A stretch of DNA of 64,000 nt from Cohnella kolymensis (GTDB lineage Bacteria > Bacillota > Bacilli > Paenibacillales > Paenibacillaceae): assembly GCF_000829465.1 (NCBI RefSeq), contig NZ_JXAL01000012.1, forward strand, positions 22,168 to 86,167, in the 5' to 3' direction. The translations under genes and the position numbers were made by a program. Positions within the stretch are counted from its first letter, which is position 1, and the number at the start of each line of letters is the position of its first letter. The notes below the pieces were generated by a model that was given only the letters and a program-made list of their open reading frames with translations, was not told the origin of the DNA and searched no databases. This document shows positions 63,983-64,000 of this stretch, piece by piece.

Positions 63983-64000
63983 TGTTGGGATTGTTTTGTA

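Overview
The window reads as a chromosomal segment of a moderately GC-rich, spore-former-type Bacillota, most likely Paenibacillaceae (Paenibacillus/Cohnella-like). The reasons are the origin-proximal gene order (rpsF-ssb-rpsR, yybS-gdpP-rplI-dnaB helicase-purA, walRKHIJ-htrA-yyzF, rlmH), the N-terminally extended S18, YesM/YesN-type sensor and AraC regulator pairs, abundant lipoprotein-dependent ABC importers, a leucine T-box, and strong GGAGG ribosome binding sites with frequent GTG/TTG starts. No phage, plasmid, CRISPR or intact insertion sequence is visible.

Layout. 0.1-1.8 kb: DUF3343, MscS channel, YyzM and tRNA-Ser(CGA). 2.1-3.5 kb: rpsF-ssb-rpsR with a clear promoter and a structured leader. 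3.7-7.3 kb: LCP protein, CBS protein and a membrane-anchored amidohydrolase with a degenerate metal site. 7.4-14 kb: MazG-like, yybS, gdpP, rplI, replicative helicase, then purA behind paired PurR boxes. 14.2-19.6 kb: RND exporter, an unknown anchored protein and a G5/M23 peptidase. 19.7-27.1 kb: WalRK signalling locus through HtrA and the tiny zinc protein YyzF, closed by a strong terminator.

27.2-54.4 kb is accessory DNA lying between yyzF and rlmH, which are close neighbours in Bacillus subtilis. Its first 4.3 kb is AT-richer and carries small membrane/zinc-ribbon proteins, an arylamine N-acetyltransferase, GNAT proteins, a stand-alone DUF692 (MNIO-type) enzyme, a DinB protein and gene remnants. 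After that come a CorA-like/TrkA-C pair, a BmrCD-type heterodimeric multidrug exporter behind a leader peptide and tandem attenuators, a sensor kinase-regulator-GH3-sugar importer cluster, a DEAD-box helicase with an RG-rich tail, a TrpXYZ-like importer, and a TetR/YhgE-like divergent pair.

54.4-64 kb: ywbE and rlmH, then the most unusual feature. The last 23 bp of rlmH recur as imperfect direct repeats 2.57 kb and 4.34 kb downstream, resembling the rlmH attachment sites used by staphylococcal cassette (SCC) elements. The two intervals hold a T-box-controlled leuA and an ECF sigma factor plus a START-like protein. No ccr recombinase is present in the window. Beyond the third site lie helD, an AbrB/RelE-type toxin-antitoxin pair and a small membrane protein.

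Caveat: at least nine genes, including the essential ssb and dnaB-type helicase, are broken by single-base shifts, several at homopolymers. I treat these as probable consensus errors and annotate the reconstructed genes across the shifts.
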